Virus record (IMG/VR): IMGVR_UViG_3300020171_000028
Span: 1 to 62,374 of that record
DNA from: a virus
Reading direction: 5' to 3' (one strand)
Length of the DNA: 62,374 nucleotides
Shown: piece by piece, positions 25,817 through 35,215 of the stretch
Layout of the letters: each line of letters begins with the position of its first letter
How positions within the stretch are numbered: the first letter of the stretch is position 1
Notes under the pieces: model-generated
What the model was told of the DNA's origin: nothing
The model's input: only the letters and a program-made list of their open reading frames with translations
The model's database searches: none
Made by a program: the position numbers and the translations under genes

Positions 25817-26917
25817 TTACATAGCCAGATGCGTTACGCCGGAATTGCCATCCTGGTCAGAACGAATCTGAGGTACTTGGATGGTGATTACTTTGTATTT
25901 GTTAATGAACTGACCTTCAGTTTGCCACTGAACGTTTTGAATTCCCATACCTTGTATCAAACGAACAACATCAGAAGTCATTTGAACAAATACGACGTTA
26001 TTGGCAGGAAGAGTGTCGATAACCTTTACTCCTTTAATACCGGCAATCTTGAGAATACGTTCTCTGATTGTGGTTCCGGGAGTGGTAGTATCGTAATCTT
26101 CATCCAAAACAGTTTCGTAAGCGGTAGGAATATAAAGCATCCAAGGACCGTAGTGTTTCGCGTCAATCGAAGTTTGTTTCAAACTCAATACTTCTGCTAA
26201 AATCTGAGCAGCAGTTTTTGCGCTGTCATCCCAAGCAACAGTCATCGTAACTTGATTTCTGTCCGGATGATTTACATAGGAGTAAATAGAATTACGAGAA
26301 CGACTATCTACTGCACCAAAACTATAAGTAGTATTGGTGAATAGCATGTTTTCAAGTTTTTCATTTACTTTTCTTGCAGCTCTTTCAGCTAAAGTGGTAT
26401 CTAACGGATTACCTAAACTACGACTAGCAGCCAATACCCTTGCGTTGATTTCATAATCGGCATGGATAATTGGAATAGGTAAATAATTGTGTTGGAATTT
26501 AGGACGGTCATTCTGTCCTCTTGTCACACCGTCCATTGTAAGGTCAGCGCTCAAAGCATCAGAAACGTCATGCCATTCAAGAACGGTAGTTCCCATTGCA
26601 TTACCTAACTGGTAGGTTAATCCATTGGCAAGTAAGTCAGCAATACCGTTTAAACGGGTTTCTGAAATTTTCAGAATCGCATCATCCAACGTTTTCCATT
26701 CGTCTCTTCTCAAAGTAGCATTGGCTACCATAGAGACTACATAATTCGCGGGGACAGCAGGGTCGCCTCCTTTAAATGTGGAAATAAAAGCTTTTCCAGT
26801 ACCTAAGTCAATGAAGGGTTTCATTGCGCCAATACTAAGAGCTCCATTCGCATTCAAGTGCTCAGCTACTATACCTTGTGATTCTCCGCGTCCAATCAAA
26901 TCTACATTTGCATTCAT
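25817..26917 (-). CDS. major capsid protein (HK97-fold, encapsulin-like) 366 aa
   Basis: Starts MNANVDLIGRGESQGIV. Contains LPIPIIHADYEINARVLAAS, AERAARKVNEKLENMLF and GPWMLYIPTAYETVL, characteristic of the encapsulin-like group of HK97-fold major capsid proteins. It follows the decoration protein and protease genes in the usual order. AAGGAG precedes the start. No N-terminal delta domain is obvious, so scaffolding is probably in the protease gene at 27405. Confidence 0.85.
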   Translation of the reverse strand: MNANVDLIGRGESQGIVAEHLNANGALSIGAMKPFIDLGTGKAFISTFKGGDPAVPANYVVSMVANATLRRDEWKTLDDAILKISETRLNGIADLLANGLTYQLGNAMGTTVLEWHDVSDALSADLTMDGVTRGQNDRPKFQHNYLPIPIIHADYEINARVLAASRSLGNPLDTTLAERAARKVNEKLENMLFTNTTYSFGAVDSRSRNSIYSYVNHPDRNQVTMTVAWDDSAKTAAQILAEVLSLKQTSIDAKHYGPWMLYIPTAYETVLDEDYDTTTPGTTIRERILKIAGIKGVKVIDTLPANNVVFVQMTSDVVRLIQGMGIQNVQWQTEGQFINKYKVITIQVPQIRSDQDGNSGVTHLAM

Positions 26918-26938
26918 TTGTTTTTCTCCTTTCTTTCT

Positions 26939-27388
26939 TTAGATTATCTTAACTCGGATTTTGGTATCTACAGCACCTGAACCTGATAAATCAACTGCAG
27001 CCATTGCAATACCTACAATCACATTGGGATAATAAATCCCAGTAGAATCTGCCCCGTGGGCTCGTAATTTACCAGCACCGTTGCTTTCTAGGAAATCTCC
27101 GATACTTACATTTTGTCCTGCAGCCAAAATAGCATTCACTTCTTCTCCTCTTTGAGGAACCCAAACTTGAATCTTTGCACTTGCTGCGTAATTGTCAGCG
27201 ATGCCGTTACCTTGTAGTTCATCCTCAAGGGCAAACATAGGTAAAACGTTTCCACCGGCAGTTGCATGAGCCTTAACAGCTCCTGTACTAGTTACCTCCA
27301 ATAACATTCCGGGAGTAATTACAGCAGCAGTTGCGGTATATTCTTCCAGTAAGTCGAGGTACTTTTTCAATTTAATTGTATTTGCCAT
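26939..27388 (-). CDS. head decoration / fibre protein (149 aa)
   Basis: Starts MANTIKLKKYLDLLEEY and continues with beta-rich, Ala/Gly-rich sequence (GMLLEVTSTGAVKAHAT, SIGDFLESNGAGKL), like the small decoration proteins (DUF2190-like) next to capsid genes. A strong AGGAGG site precedes the start. Name by gene order and composition. Confidence 0.7.
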   Translation of the reverse strand: MANTIKLKKYLDLLEEYTATAAVITPGMLLEVTSTGAVKAHATAGGNVLPMFALEDELQGNGIADNYAASAKIQVWVPQRGEEVNAILAAGQNVSIGDFLESNGAGKLRAHGADSTGIYYPNVIVGIAMAAVDLSGSGAVDTKIRVKII

Positions 27389-27404
27389 AACTTAATCCTC
27401 CTTT

Positions 27405-28907
27405 CTAAGATTGTTTTAAAGTTACTCCTGGTAAAGGCATTGGGGCAACTGTTGGGGTATTCTCAACCTTCGGAGGAGTAAATCTTCCAAATACTGAATA
27501 ATCCACTACAGATTCGTCCACAGTAACTGATTTTGCTAATTTCTGAAGAGTCTCGAAATTCATTGTTCCCAATTCTTCTTTCGACCAAACTCCTTCTTTA
27601 GTGTTCGCCACCACGCTGTCAATTAACTTGGCACGCTGGGCGTTGTAGATATTCAAACCAAATTGCATTTGCTCTTCGAACTCTTTTGGATTTTTAATTC
27701 CAAGTGTTGCAAAAGCTTGCTCTTTAGTTATCGGTTTAGGCTCCACTGTATTAACAGCAGGAGCAGGAGTCTTTGGAACCAATTTATCTAATTGGGCTTC
27801 TTCCAGTGACTCCAACCATTCGCGATCTTCCTCTTGTAAAGCAACTGAAGTATTTGCTATCAAAGCATCTACTTTCTTCTTTACGCAAGGAGTGCATTTG
27901 TTGTCTTCCATAACTAGAATCTCCTTTTTGTTTGTTTTCGTTCTTTTCAAATCTTCCTGAGCAACCGGCACAGGTCGGTATGTAATATTCTGAACTACTT
28001 GCATAGGGGCACCTACCCAAATAATAGAGCCATCATCAGCAACTTGATACGCTTGCTTCCACATGGTTCCTTCGCCATCCATTTTTCGAAGGCGTTTCCG
28101 ATATATTACAGTATCTTCAAATAATTCTACTACATAGCAACTAACCTCTTCGGTATCCATTGCATTTATAGCAGAATACAATCTATCCACTAATTTAGTT
28201 AGACTCTCATCCACTACTAATCTGGAAATATTTATTCCTTGTTTGTTCAACACCTCTAAGTCTTCCGGAGAGATATTGAAATTTTCTCCATTGATTACAA
28301 TCGCTTTCTTCATTTCATTATTTTCTCCTTTCTTTTCGTTTACTCTTATTCCACAACCATCAGCTACAGAGCAAGCTCCTTCCCCAGCAGGGAGTAAAGC
28401 TAAATGGTCTGGTTTCAGGTTGTAAGCAATAGCATTGTATTCTTCCCCTTCCCAAGTTCCTGTCTCTTCTGTGGCTTCCGTAAATGCTCCAATACTCACT
28501 TCAATGATTGTGGAAGTATTGATAGCCTCGTATGCCAATGGAGATACTGCTTGCAATTTTAGAGAATCCAACCAAGCCTCCGCTACTAATTTCTTTGCTT
28601 TCATATGGGTGTTAAACACATACCCAACTGCATTCTGCTCCAATACTTGAGGAGAATTAGCTGATATATAGGTTCCGTTCGTGTCCGTTGGATGATTTAT
28701 AACTACAGGACGCCCGTTCCAGGCATCTGGAATCTTTCCTAATTCTTCTTTGCTATGGAATAAAGCCCCTTTGGAACCTCTATGAACTCCTTCCACCATC
28801 ATCACCACCGGGACTACTATGTATTCCTTTCCTTCAAATGTCTCAACCCTTTTTTCGTAGGTTGGCATCTGGAGGAAATATACATGTATGTCTTTTGTTT
28901 TCATCAT
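27405..28907 (-). CDS. prohead protease with scaffold-like C-terminus (DUF2213-like, 500 aa)
   Basis: N-terminal about 190 residues: EGVHRGSKGALFHSKEEL, GRPVVINHPTD, SIGAFTEATEE and KPDHLALLPAGEGACS, the pattern of DUF2213/prohead-protease-like proteins with conserved H, S and DH. The remaining about 300 residues are helical and charged, with a CxxC (CTPCVKKK), and probably act as the internal scaffold removed on maturation. It lies directly before decoration and capsid genes. Confidence 0.8.
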   Translation of the reverse strand: MMKTKDIHVYFLQMPTYEKRVETFEGKEYIVVPVVMMVEGVHRGSKGALFHSKEELGKIPDAWNGRPVVINHPTDTNGTYISANSPQVLEQNAVGYVFNTHMKAKKLVAEAWLDSLKLQAVSPLAYEAINTSTIIEVSIGAFTEATEETGTWEGEEYNAIAYNLKPDHLALLPAGEGACSVADGCGIRVNEKKGENNEMKKAIVINGENFNISPEDLEVLNKQGINISRLVVDESLTKLVDRLYSAINAMDTEEVSCYVVELFEDTVIYRKRLRKMDGEGTMWKQAYQVADDGSIIWVGAPMQVVQNITYRPVPVAQEDLKRTKTNKKEILVMEDNKCTPCVKKKVDALIANTSVALQEEDREWLESLEEAQLDKLVPKTPAPAVNTVEPKPITKEQAFATLGIKNPKEFEEQMQFGLNIYNAQRAKLIDSVVANTKEGVWSKEELGTMNFETLQKLAKSVTVDESVVDYSVFGRFTPPKVENTPTVAPMPLPGVTLKQS

Positions 28908-29113
28908 TACAAAAATTTACCGTTTACTTTTACTTTGTAATACCTTTCTTCCCCCATGGCTTCAGCTTCTTTTACTTTACCTTCTCTCATTAATCGAGCG
29001 TAACGAAATCCATCTCCGGAAATTCCATCCGCAGCCATGTTGTATACCGGTTCACCATTAACTATGGTGACTGGTTCAATTGGTATTCTTTCTATTTTTA
29101 TTTTCTTTTTCAT
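28907..29113 (-). CDS. hypothetical protein, 68 aa
   Basis: Small basic protein (MKKKIKIERIPIEPV) with NMAADGISGDGFRYARLMRE. It overlaps the minor head protein gene by four bases and the protease gene by one, so it is coupled to head assembly. Function unknown. Confidence 0.6.
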   Translation of the reverse strand: MKKKIKIERIPIEPVTIVNGEPVYNMAADGISGDGFRYARLMREGKVKEAEAMGEERYYKVKVNGKFL

Positions 29114-31005
29114 CGAATTGTCAATTTTCCGTAATCAAAAAGTAAAGTCCTGCCATCTTTCAATACTATCTCTACATATAAACTACTTAACTTATATTTT
29201 TTACCTACATACCCTTTAACCACATATTCCGTCTCCCCTGCCATCCCAGTACGAAATATTCCTGACCAAAATTCTTTTGGAGTAATTATATCCGACAAAG
29301 GAACTTTAGAGCGCATTATTAATTTAGCAGAAGTCATATCTTCATAAAGCTCTTTAACAAACGCCTTAGAAAAATCATCCGCACTAATAAAATTATCCGC
29401 ATACCCTACAAGCGCTTTATCTGTAATTAGATGATTTCTTTGTAATGCATTCTCCCCATGTTTTTTATAAGCATTCAAAATATCATTTACTACTTTTCCC
29501 CCAGCGTTGCCCCCCATACCTCTAAACAATTCCATAGATTGTTTATCATATAAAGTATTCATCATACTTTGATTAAATGCTCTCCAATGGGTATAATTGT
29601 TTTTCAACTTATCGAGGCCTTTTTCTGCAATATATCGCAAAACTTCTTCTTCTTGAGCGGTTCCTACTTTGAACACCATTTCAGGAAGTCCTTTTTCTAC
29701 CGAACGGGCAACAGCTTTGAAAACTTGCGGGTTTAACTTCTGGGTTGAGGACATCCACTCGTAAGCCGCATCATCTATAAGAAAAAACTCTCCTTTATAA
29801 TTTTCTTGAACCCAAAGTTTAAGTTTATTTGAAATAGGGTCATCCCATATCCTAGACCCTGGTTCATTAGAAAGTTTACGAATAATTTCTTTCAAATCAT
29901 CCGGCATCTCTGCAAATACCGCATCATATTCTTTCCTTAATTTCAAATACTCAGCAGCTTCTTTTTCTGAATAGAATTGACTAGCTACCGGGTCAGCTTC
30001 TATTTGTTGCTGTAGTTCTGTTTTTTCTTCTGCTTCCTCTCCTGGCAGTATAGGAATTGTAAAACATCGACATTGTGGGTGAACCGGAATTTTGTTCTCT
30101 ATCTCATCCAAAGTCCATATAGTTCCTTGCAAACTTGCACATTGACTACAAACCCTATCGTCTCCGGCAGTCCTGAATTCAGCTTGCACATCTACTCCTT
30201 CGACTCCCCAGTTTCTATATTCTTGGATAGTTGCTTTGTGGTGTGCTCTTATTATCTCAGTTCTTGCCATTATTTCCGCCCGCCGTTTAGCCGGTATAAA
30301 CCGTCCTAAAGTGTCGGTGATACCTAAGGTACCAGCTCCGCTTCCATCTATTGCAGAGACGAGCTTTCGAGCCAGCAAACGCGGATTATCCCCATCAGCT
30401 ATTCCTTGAGAAAGAATTCTACTGATTTGAGTATCCATTGCGGTAGTGATTCCTTTTAATTCGCTATAAGCTCTACTGTATAACAATCCTAATCGGTCAG
30501 CATGTAAAGGAGTAGCCATCGACATTCCAATTCCTCCTGTGGCATCCATACCCGGAACTCCGAATCCTCTTTTCTGCAATTCATATCTTGCCCGGATAAC
30601 TCCTTTCTTGTAAGAATCCTCTATATAGATGTTTGCCCAAGAACTTTCGATTGCTTTACCTACTTGTTGTTGTGTACTGGTTTGTAATATACCAGCATCT
30701 ACTCTTCCTTGCAACCACTTGCTAAACAAATTGACTTTTTCTGCACTGGAAGCAAACTGGAATGCTTTAGGACCGGGGGAAGCATAAGTACTTAATGTCT
30801 GGTATGTAGTTATAGGCTTCTGTAAATCAAATACATCGTCGGTCAATACAGCTTGGATGATGTCTCCTTTTAGTTGATTGAATCTTTTGTTGAGAGCTTG
30901 TACAAAGGCATTCCGTATCGACAAAGTCCTAGTAGGGTCGTATGCATTTGCATTTACTACCAACTTCTTTGTGCTAACTACTATGTCTTGACAAACTTCA
31001 CACAT
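29110..31005 (-). CDS. minor head protein (SPP1 gp7/Mu F-like) with C-terminal ART-like domain (631 aa)
   Basis: The N-terminal part has the head morphogenesis motif with conserved Cys/His: RTEIIRAHHKATIQEY, DDRVCSQCASLQG and VHPQCRCFTIPIL. From about residue 490 a second domain follows: MELFRGMGG with R495, VGYADNFISADDF, KVPLSDIITP and GETEYVVKG with an ExE at 591-593. This order resembles R-S-E class ADP-ribosyltransferases fused to phage head proteins. The middle S-T-S element is not clean. If active, the domain might be injected and modify host proteins. Confidence 0.75.
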   Translation of the reverse strand: MCEVCQDIVVSTKKLVVNANAYDPTRTLSIRNAFVQALNKRFNQLKGDIIQAVLTDDVFDLQKPITTYQTLSTYASPGPKAFQFASSAEKVNLFSKWLQGRVDAGILQTSTQQQVGKAIESSWANIYIEDSYKKGVIRARYELQKRGFGVPGMDATGGIGMSMATPLHADRLGLLYSRAYSELKGITTAMDTQISRILSQGIADGDNPRLLARKLVSAIDGSGAGTLGITDTLGRFIPAKRRAEIMARTEIIRAHHKATIQEYRNWGVEGVDVQAEFRTAGDDRVCSQCASLQGTIWTLDEIENKIPVHPQCRCFTIPILPGEEAEEKTELQQQIEADPVASQFYSEKEAAEYLKLRKEYDAVFAEMPDDLKEIIRKLSNEPGSRIWDDPISNKLKLWVQENYKGEFFLIDDAAYEWMSSTQKLNPQVFKAVARSVEKGLPEMVFKVGTAQEEEVLRYIAEKGLDKLKNNYTHWRAFNQSMMNTLYDKQSMELFRGMGGNAGGKVVNDILNAYKKHGENALQRNHLITDKALVGYADNFISADDFSKAFVKELYEDMTSAKLIMRSKVPLSDIITPKEFWSGIFRTGMAGETEYVVKGYVGKKYKLSSLYVEIVLKDGRTLLFDYGKLTIR

Positions 31006-31012
31006 CTTCTTT

Positions 31013-32875
31013 CTAATTATCGTCTATCATCCCTTTTATCCAAGTAGAAGGGACAGAATCAAAAATCTGAACCCCTTGCTTACTTATCTCTACTATTCCG
31101 TCATTCTTCCAGCTTTTCGGAACATTGAATACAAAAACATCCCCTGCTTTAAATCCTTCTTTTACCCCAGCAGTATATATTGCAGATGTATTTGCCCAAA
31201 CGCTTCCAGATATCTCAGCATCCAATCCTTTTTTTCCTATAGAAGCAATATTCTTTGCATTAGTTTCATGAAAATAAGTAACTCCACCTCCTTCTGGCCC
31301 TACATAATTGGGATTCTTGTAATAAGGCATAGTTTTTCCTCCTATATTAATAGAAGATTGCTCCCACCCTTCCGGGCCTCTTCCAGCACCACCTCCCCCA
31401 GGACGAATAGTCCTATGTCCTTTTATTCCACTACCTTTACCTCCTAACACTTCAACCATAGAAGCAACTTCTAATAAATCCTCTTCTTCCGGTTCTATTT
31501 CTTCCTCTTCTTCCGGTTCTATTCTAGGCTCTTCTAAAATAGCTTGCTCTCTCATCTCTTCAATGATACTTATCTGGTCAGGAGTCAATCCTACAAAGTA
31601 TTCAAGGAACGCAGCCGGTGGAATAGTGGCTTCCGCCATAGGAGAATCGGCATACGCTTTCAACGCCTCTGTACGAGTTTTACCAATATCCACCCTTTCT
31701 TTTTCTGACATCGCAAATAAATCAGCCCATTTGATTGAATACTCTTCTTTAGGTGCCGGAAGCACTTTCATTTCGACGCATTTATCTACAAAAGGCCTGA
31801 TGATGGTCAATTCTGCGTATTCCTCTCTTCTTGATTGTATATATGTTTTCCACTCGTCTGAATCTTGAGAACTGGATAATTCTCCTCTTTCACTCCCTAT
31901 CAAAATTCTTTTAGGAATTCCAGTTGCTGCGGATATCATTTGTATTTGAATATCTACGTGGTTTAAGGGGTCTGCTACCTGTTGTGCCAAAGACTCAAAA
32001 GAAACTCCTTGATTGACTAACATCCGGCGTAGGTTGTGCTCGTATTCATCTATTTGATTACGTAACTCCTCTTCTCCTACAGTATCGATATTGTAATCCT
32101 TGTCTACTTTACCTACGTACCCCGGACGAGCCCCTTTCCAAAACATTTCGGCATCCCCACCTACTATCTTTTCTAAATCCATCAAGCGATTGAATACGTT
32201 TTTCAACCTCGGGGTACCTATTACTTCGTTCTCCAACATGTCTTCTACTATATGAAGAACCCTTGAATAATGCACTTGGATGGATTTAGTTGCTCCTTTA
32301 TCAGATTCCTCTACTTCTAACCGGTACATAAAAGGAAGCCCGTATCTTTTATTGGTAGTGTCACTAACATAACTTTCTATTTGCGCAGATTTTTCACTCA
32401 AAGGCTTCAAATACATTAGTTTTGCGCCTACAGAAAGAGGATTCTTCCATTCCTCTTCCGTTTTTACATCAGACATTCCAAACAACAGTACTCCGTATTG
32501 GCCTATTCCAGTAAGCTTATCTAAACGAGAAAAAACGGATTTCAATTTAAGATTCTTTTGTAAAAGACTCCATGCCTTCTCCAAAGGAGTTTCCATGTCA
32601 TCGTCTGCCTCTACAACATCTAAAGGTCCTTGCCAAGTAGCCTTGACCGGTCTATCTATAAGAGCTTTTGCAATGTCTTGCCGGTCGTATCTAACAAAAT
32701 AATCATCAAAGGTTAATTCCAATGGATAACCTAATGCTTCGTATATATGTCTATCTCCGTCAAAACTTTGCTGATTTAAGCGGGATGCCAAACCAGCCCG
32801 GTTGGCTATGGTTGATAAGACAAGTAATCTTTTCTCCAAAGCCTCTATACTGGAAGATGTTTTCGTTCTTTCCAT
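31013..32875 (-). CDS. portal protein with C-terminal ART-like extension (620 aa)
   Basis: Residues 1 to about 460 are a portal (DUF1073-like): FDDYFVRYDRQDIAKALID, TGIGQYGVLLFGMSD and AATGIPKRILIGSERGELSS. After an acidic region a linker GGKGSGIKGHRTIRPGG starts at 478, like the Gly-rich linkers that join enzymatic domains to phage head proteins. The last about 90 residues contain TYFHETNAKNIASIGKKGL (H536) and DVFVFNVPKSW, resembling an ADP-ribosyltransferase-like fold. The portal part is firm; the extension is tentative. Confidence 0.8.
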   Translation of the reverse strand: MERTKTSSSIEALEKRLLVLSTIANRAGLASRLNQQSFDGDRHIYEALGYPLELTFDDYFVRYDRQDIAKALIDRPVKATWQGPLDVVEADDDMETPLEKAWSLLQKNLKLKSVFSRLDKLTGIGQYGVLLFGMSDVKTEEEWKNPLSVGAKLMYLKPLSEKSAQIESYVSDTTNKRYGLPFMYRLEVEESDKGATKSIQVHYSRVLHIVEDMLENEVIGTPRLKNVFNRLMDLEKIVGGDAEMFWKGARPGYVGKVDKDYNIDTVGEEELRNQIDEYEHNLRRMLVNQGVSFESLAQQVADPLNHVDIQIQMISAATGIPKRILIGSERGELSSSQDSDEWKTYIQSRREEYAELTIIRPFVDKCVEMKVLPAPKEEYSIKWADLFAMSEKERVDIGKTRTEALKAYADSPMAEATIPPAAFLEYFVGLTPDQISIIEEMREQAILEEPRIEPEEEEEIEPEEEDLLEVASMVEVLGGKGSGIKGHRTIRPGGGGAGRGPEGWEQSSINIGGKTMPYYKNPNYVGPEGGGVTYFHETNAKNIASIGKKGLDAEISGSVWANTSAIYTAGVKEGFKAGDVFVFNVPKSWKNDGIVEISKQGVQIFDSVPSTWIKGMIDDN

Positions 32876-33079
32876 TTATTCTTGTATTTCTTTATCTAAA
32901 ACAAACATAGGTATTACTTTTGCTCCAAAACATACATTACAGGGAACCAACCCAGCTTTAATAGAACCGCCTGTATTTTCTCCAAAGTATTTCTGAACAA
33001 ATACTTCCCCATCCCCATTGCACTTTGGGCACAATTGATATGGAATAGCTTTTACTATTTTTACTTCTATTGCTTCCAT
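32876..33079 (-). CDS. small zinc-finger protein (DnaJ-type CxxCxGxG, 67 aa)
   Basis: Has CPKCNGDGE and CNVCFGAK, a pair of CxxCxG motifs as in the zinc centre of DnaJ. I chose the ATG at 33079, six bases after the end of TerL; the longer frame overlaps the terminase gene. It sits between TerL and portal, so may help head assembly or packaging. Confidence 0.7.
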   Translation of the reverse strand: MEAIEVKIVKAIPYQLCPKCNGDGEVFVQKYFGENTGGSIKAGLVPCNVCFGAKVIPMFVLDKEIQE

Positions 33080-33084
33080 GGCTT

Positions 33085-34626
33085 CTATGTAATTCGTTTC
33101 ACCATTCTTTTGTTCATCAAATAATTGAATCCTGCGGCACAACTATCCACTATATCTTTGTAGGTACCAAATGGAAAATATCTGAATTCTTCTATCAAAT
33201 CGTGGTTCCATTCCCCTTGCATCAGTAAAACATTGCCGTTGTTCACTTGTACTGATAGAGGGTCGGCCCTAAACACCTTGTCTCCGGTAGGTCTATCTGC
33301 CAATACTACATATCCTGCTAGATTCCTTATTGTATTTTCCGCACTTTCTTTTCCTCCACTCCCAGGCTCCTGCTCAACTATAACAGTAACATTCCGACCA
33401 TCTATCTCTGCAGTTTCTTTTATTATCCGTTCTCTTTCCTCACTCGACCACTGTCCTCGCTTTACATCCTCAATTACTATTTTGTTTGTATTTAAACGAG
33501 ATATTTTGGTACCTGTGGTATACGCACCTCCTCCGGCAGTACCAGCCTTGTCCCAATATCTAACCGTCTGAACATAGTTTACAGGATTGAGTATTGTACG
33601 AAGCATTTGAAAGTGGTCTACCTTAAACATACCACCGCCAGGAGGTGTTGGATTCTGTCCTACTTGTCCTGCATAACCATACTGTCCTAAATCCGCTTCT
33701 AATTCCTCTAATACTGCCCAATTCATTCTGTTGGGGTCCAAAAGGCCGTCCTTGTAATACTTTACCATTTCAGGAGGCTGTACTTTGTCCTCGTAATTGC
33801 GAATTTCTCCCGGAAGACATATATGCCTAACTTTTGCTTTCTTCTTTGCTAAGATATGCCCGGAAGGGTCATCCTGGTGGAGTCTTTGCATAATACCAAT
33901 GGTAACTGATATTCTTTTGTCAGTCTTTCGGGTACTCAATGTAAGGTCCACCCAATTGTTTGCTGTTTCCCTTTCTTTATCAGATACTGCCTGCTTAGGA
34001 TTCAAAGGGTCGTCCCAGATATTGATGTCTCCATGGAATCCTGTTAAGGTTCCTCCTACGGATGTACTATACCTGTTTCCTCCATTTATATTGGCAGGCA
34101 GCTTGTTCATCGCGTGTCTCCAAACTTTTTTTATCACCTGGTAATTCCCTTTACTATCCTTGTCTTCCTTGATGTCTAGGTCCGGGTACACTTTCTTAAA
34201 CCTGTCGGACCGTATTAAGTCTCTACTATACTCAGCAGACTGTAAACTAAGGCTAGAGGAATAGGAACCTGTAATGAACCTCATCCAATGCCATTTAGTC
34301 CAGCACCATACTGGAAATACTATGCTACATATGATAGTCTTTGTCATTCCGGGGGGAATGTTTATGATAAGGTCGTATGCTTTTTCTTCTCTGTTTGCTA
34401 CTCTATATGCTACTTTCTCTAATTCTTCGCAAAGGAATTCTATATGCCAATTTGATTCGAATGGTAAGGAACTTACTTCGTCCCAAGCCCAAGTTAAGAA
34501 ATGATACAAGCTTCTATTGTTCAATTCCCTTGTTATCATATAAGGGTTTCTTACAGCCTCCTTCATCCTTTGTAACTTAGGAGCAATTGTTCTTGTCATT
34601 TCTAAAGAATCAATTTCTGTTGTCAT
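33085..34626 (-). CDS. terminase large subunit (513 aa)
   Basis: Walker A IINIPPGMTKT at about 87-97, Walker B INIWDDPLN, then nuclease motifs RYWDKAGTAGG, VIVEQEPGSGGK and a late acidic YKDIVDSCAAGFN. It is the packaging motor that pumps DNA into the prohead and cuts it. It overlaps TerS by 17 bases. The family corresponds to Terminase_6-type TerL. Which packaging mode applies (headful or cos) is not evident from the sequence. Confidence 0.95.
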   Translation of the reverse strand: MTTEIDSLEMTRTIAPKLQRMKEAVRNPYMITRELNNRSLYHFLTWAWDEVSSLPFESNWHIEFLCEELEKVAYRVANREEKAYDLIINIPPGMTKTIICSIVFPVWCWTKWHWMRFITGSYSSSLSLQSAEYSRDLIRSDRFKKVYPDLDIKEDKDSKGNYQVIKKVWRHAMNKLPANINGGNRYSTSVGGTLTGFHGDINIWDDPLNPKQAVSDKERETANNWVDLTLSTRKTDKRISVTIGIMQRLHQDDPSGHILAKKKAKVRHICLPGEIRNYEDKVQPPEMVKYYKDGLLDPNRMNWAVLEELEADLGQYGYAGQVGQNPTPPGGGMFKVDHFQMLRTILNPVNYVQTVRYWDKAGTAGGGAYTTGTKISRLNTNKIVIEDVKRGQWSSEERERIIKETAEIDGRNVTVIVEQEPGSGGKESAENTIRNLAGYVVLADRPTGDKVFRADPLSVQVNNGNVLLMQGEWNHDLIEEFRYFPFGTYKDIVDSCAAGFNYLMNKRMVKRIT

Positions 34627-35176
34627 TGGATAGTAGGGATTGTGTTTGTATTGCTAACTGACGCATTCCTATTTTTTCCATTAGTTTCAATTCTTCGTCG
34701 TTTATTCCTCTTAGGTCTACGCTTAGTTTTATATTGTTGATTGAATTGAATTCGTGTTTGTATACATCCATCCATTTGTCGCCGTGGCGGACTTTTAGTA
34801 AGTATATGCCTGCTGTGGTGCTTGGTTGGATGTGTTTCTTGACTATCTTTCTTGCTCTTACTTTTTCATTGCCTTCTTTGTCGATGTAAGTATCTGTGGT
34901 TACTTCTTCTACTTCGTATCCCATCGCTTGTTTGTATAGGCTTGCAACTACATTTAAACTAGCTAAAAGGCGTCCTTTTTCCATAGCCATATCGAATTCC
35001 GGATATAGTTGTCGGTATTTGTCGAAAGTAGATTCGTGTATATTGTAAAACTCACAGATTTCAAGATTTGTATGTCCAAATCGGGCTAATTTGAAGACTT
35101 CTTTTATCATCGAGTCTTGAAATTTTCCTTTAGGACCACGCTTTTTCTCTTTTTTATGTATTTTTGTACGTACCAT
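34610..35176 (-). CDS. terminase small subunit (188 aa)
   Basis: Starts MVRTKIHKKEKKRGPKG (ATG 35176; a TTG ten codons earlier extends the frame but lies in the promoter). A helix-turn-helix segment (LARFGHTNLEICEFYNIHES) is followed by helices typical of TerS (AMEKGRLLASLNVVASLYKQA). It recognises phage DNA and loads TerL. First gene of the late minus-strand operon. Confidence 0.85.
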   Translation of the reverse strand: MVRTKIHKKEKKRGPKGKFQDSMIKEVFKLARFGHTNLEICEFYNIHESTFDKYRQLYPEFDMAMEKGRLLASLNVVASLYKQAMGYEVEEVTTDTYIDKEGNEKVRARKIVKKHIQPSTTAGIYLLKVRHGDKWMDVYKHEFNSINNIKLSVDLRGINDEELKLMEKIGMRQLAIQTQSLLSNDNRN

Positions 35177-35184
35177 CTTAGGAA

Positions 35185-35215
35185 TAAATATAAGGTAGGA
35201 TTTCAAGAAATCAAA
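35185..35215 (-). promoter_or_regulatory. Bacteroidota-type promoter of the late operon
   Basis: On the minus strand TTTG (35215-35212), 19 bases, then TATATTTA (35192-35185), matching the Bacteroidota pattern TTTG-N19/21-TAnnTTTG in all but the last base. It ends eight bases before the TerS ATG, so the transcript would be almost leaderless. It is the only plausible promoter I see between 35176 and the divergent gene. Confidence 0.65.
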
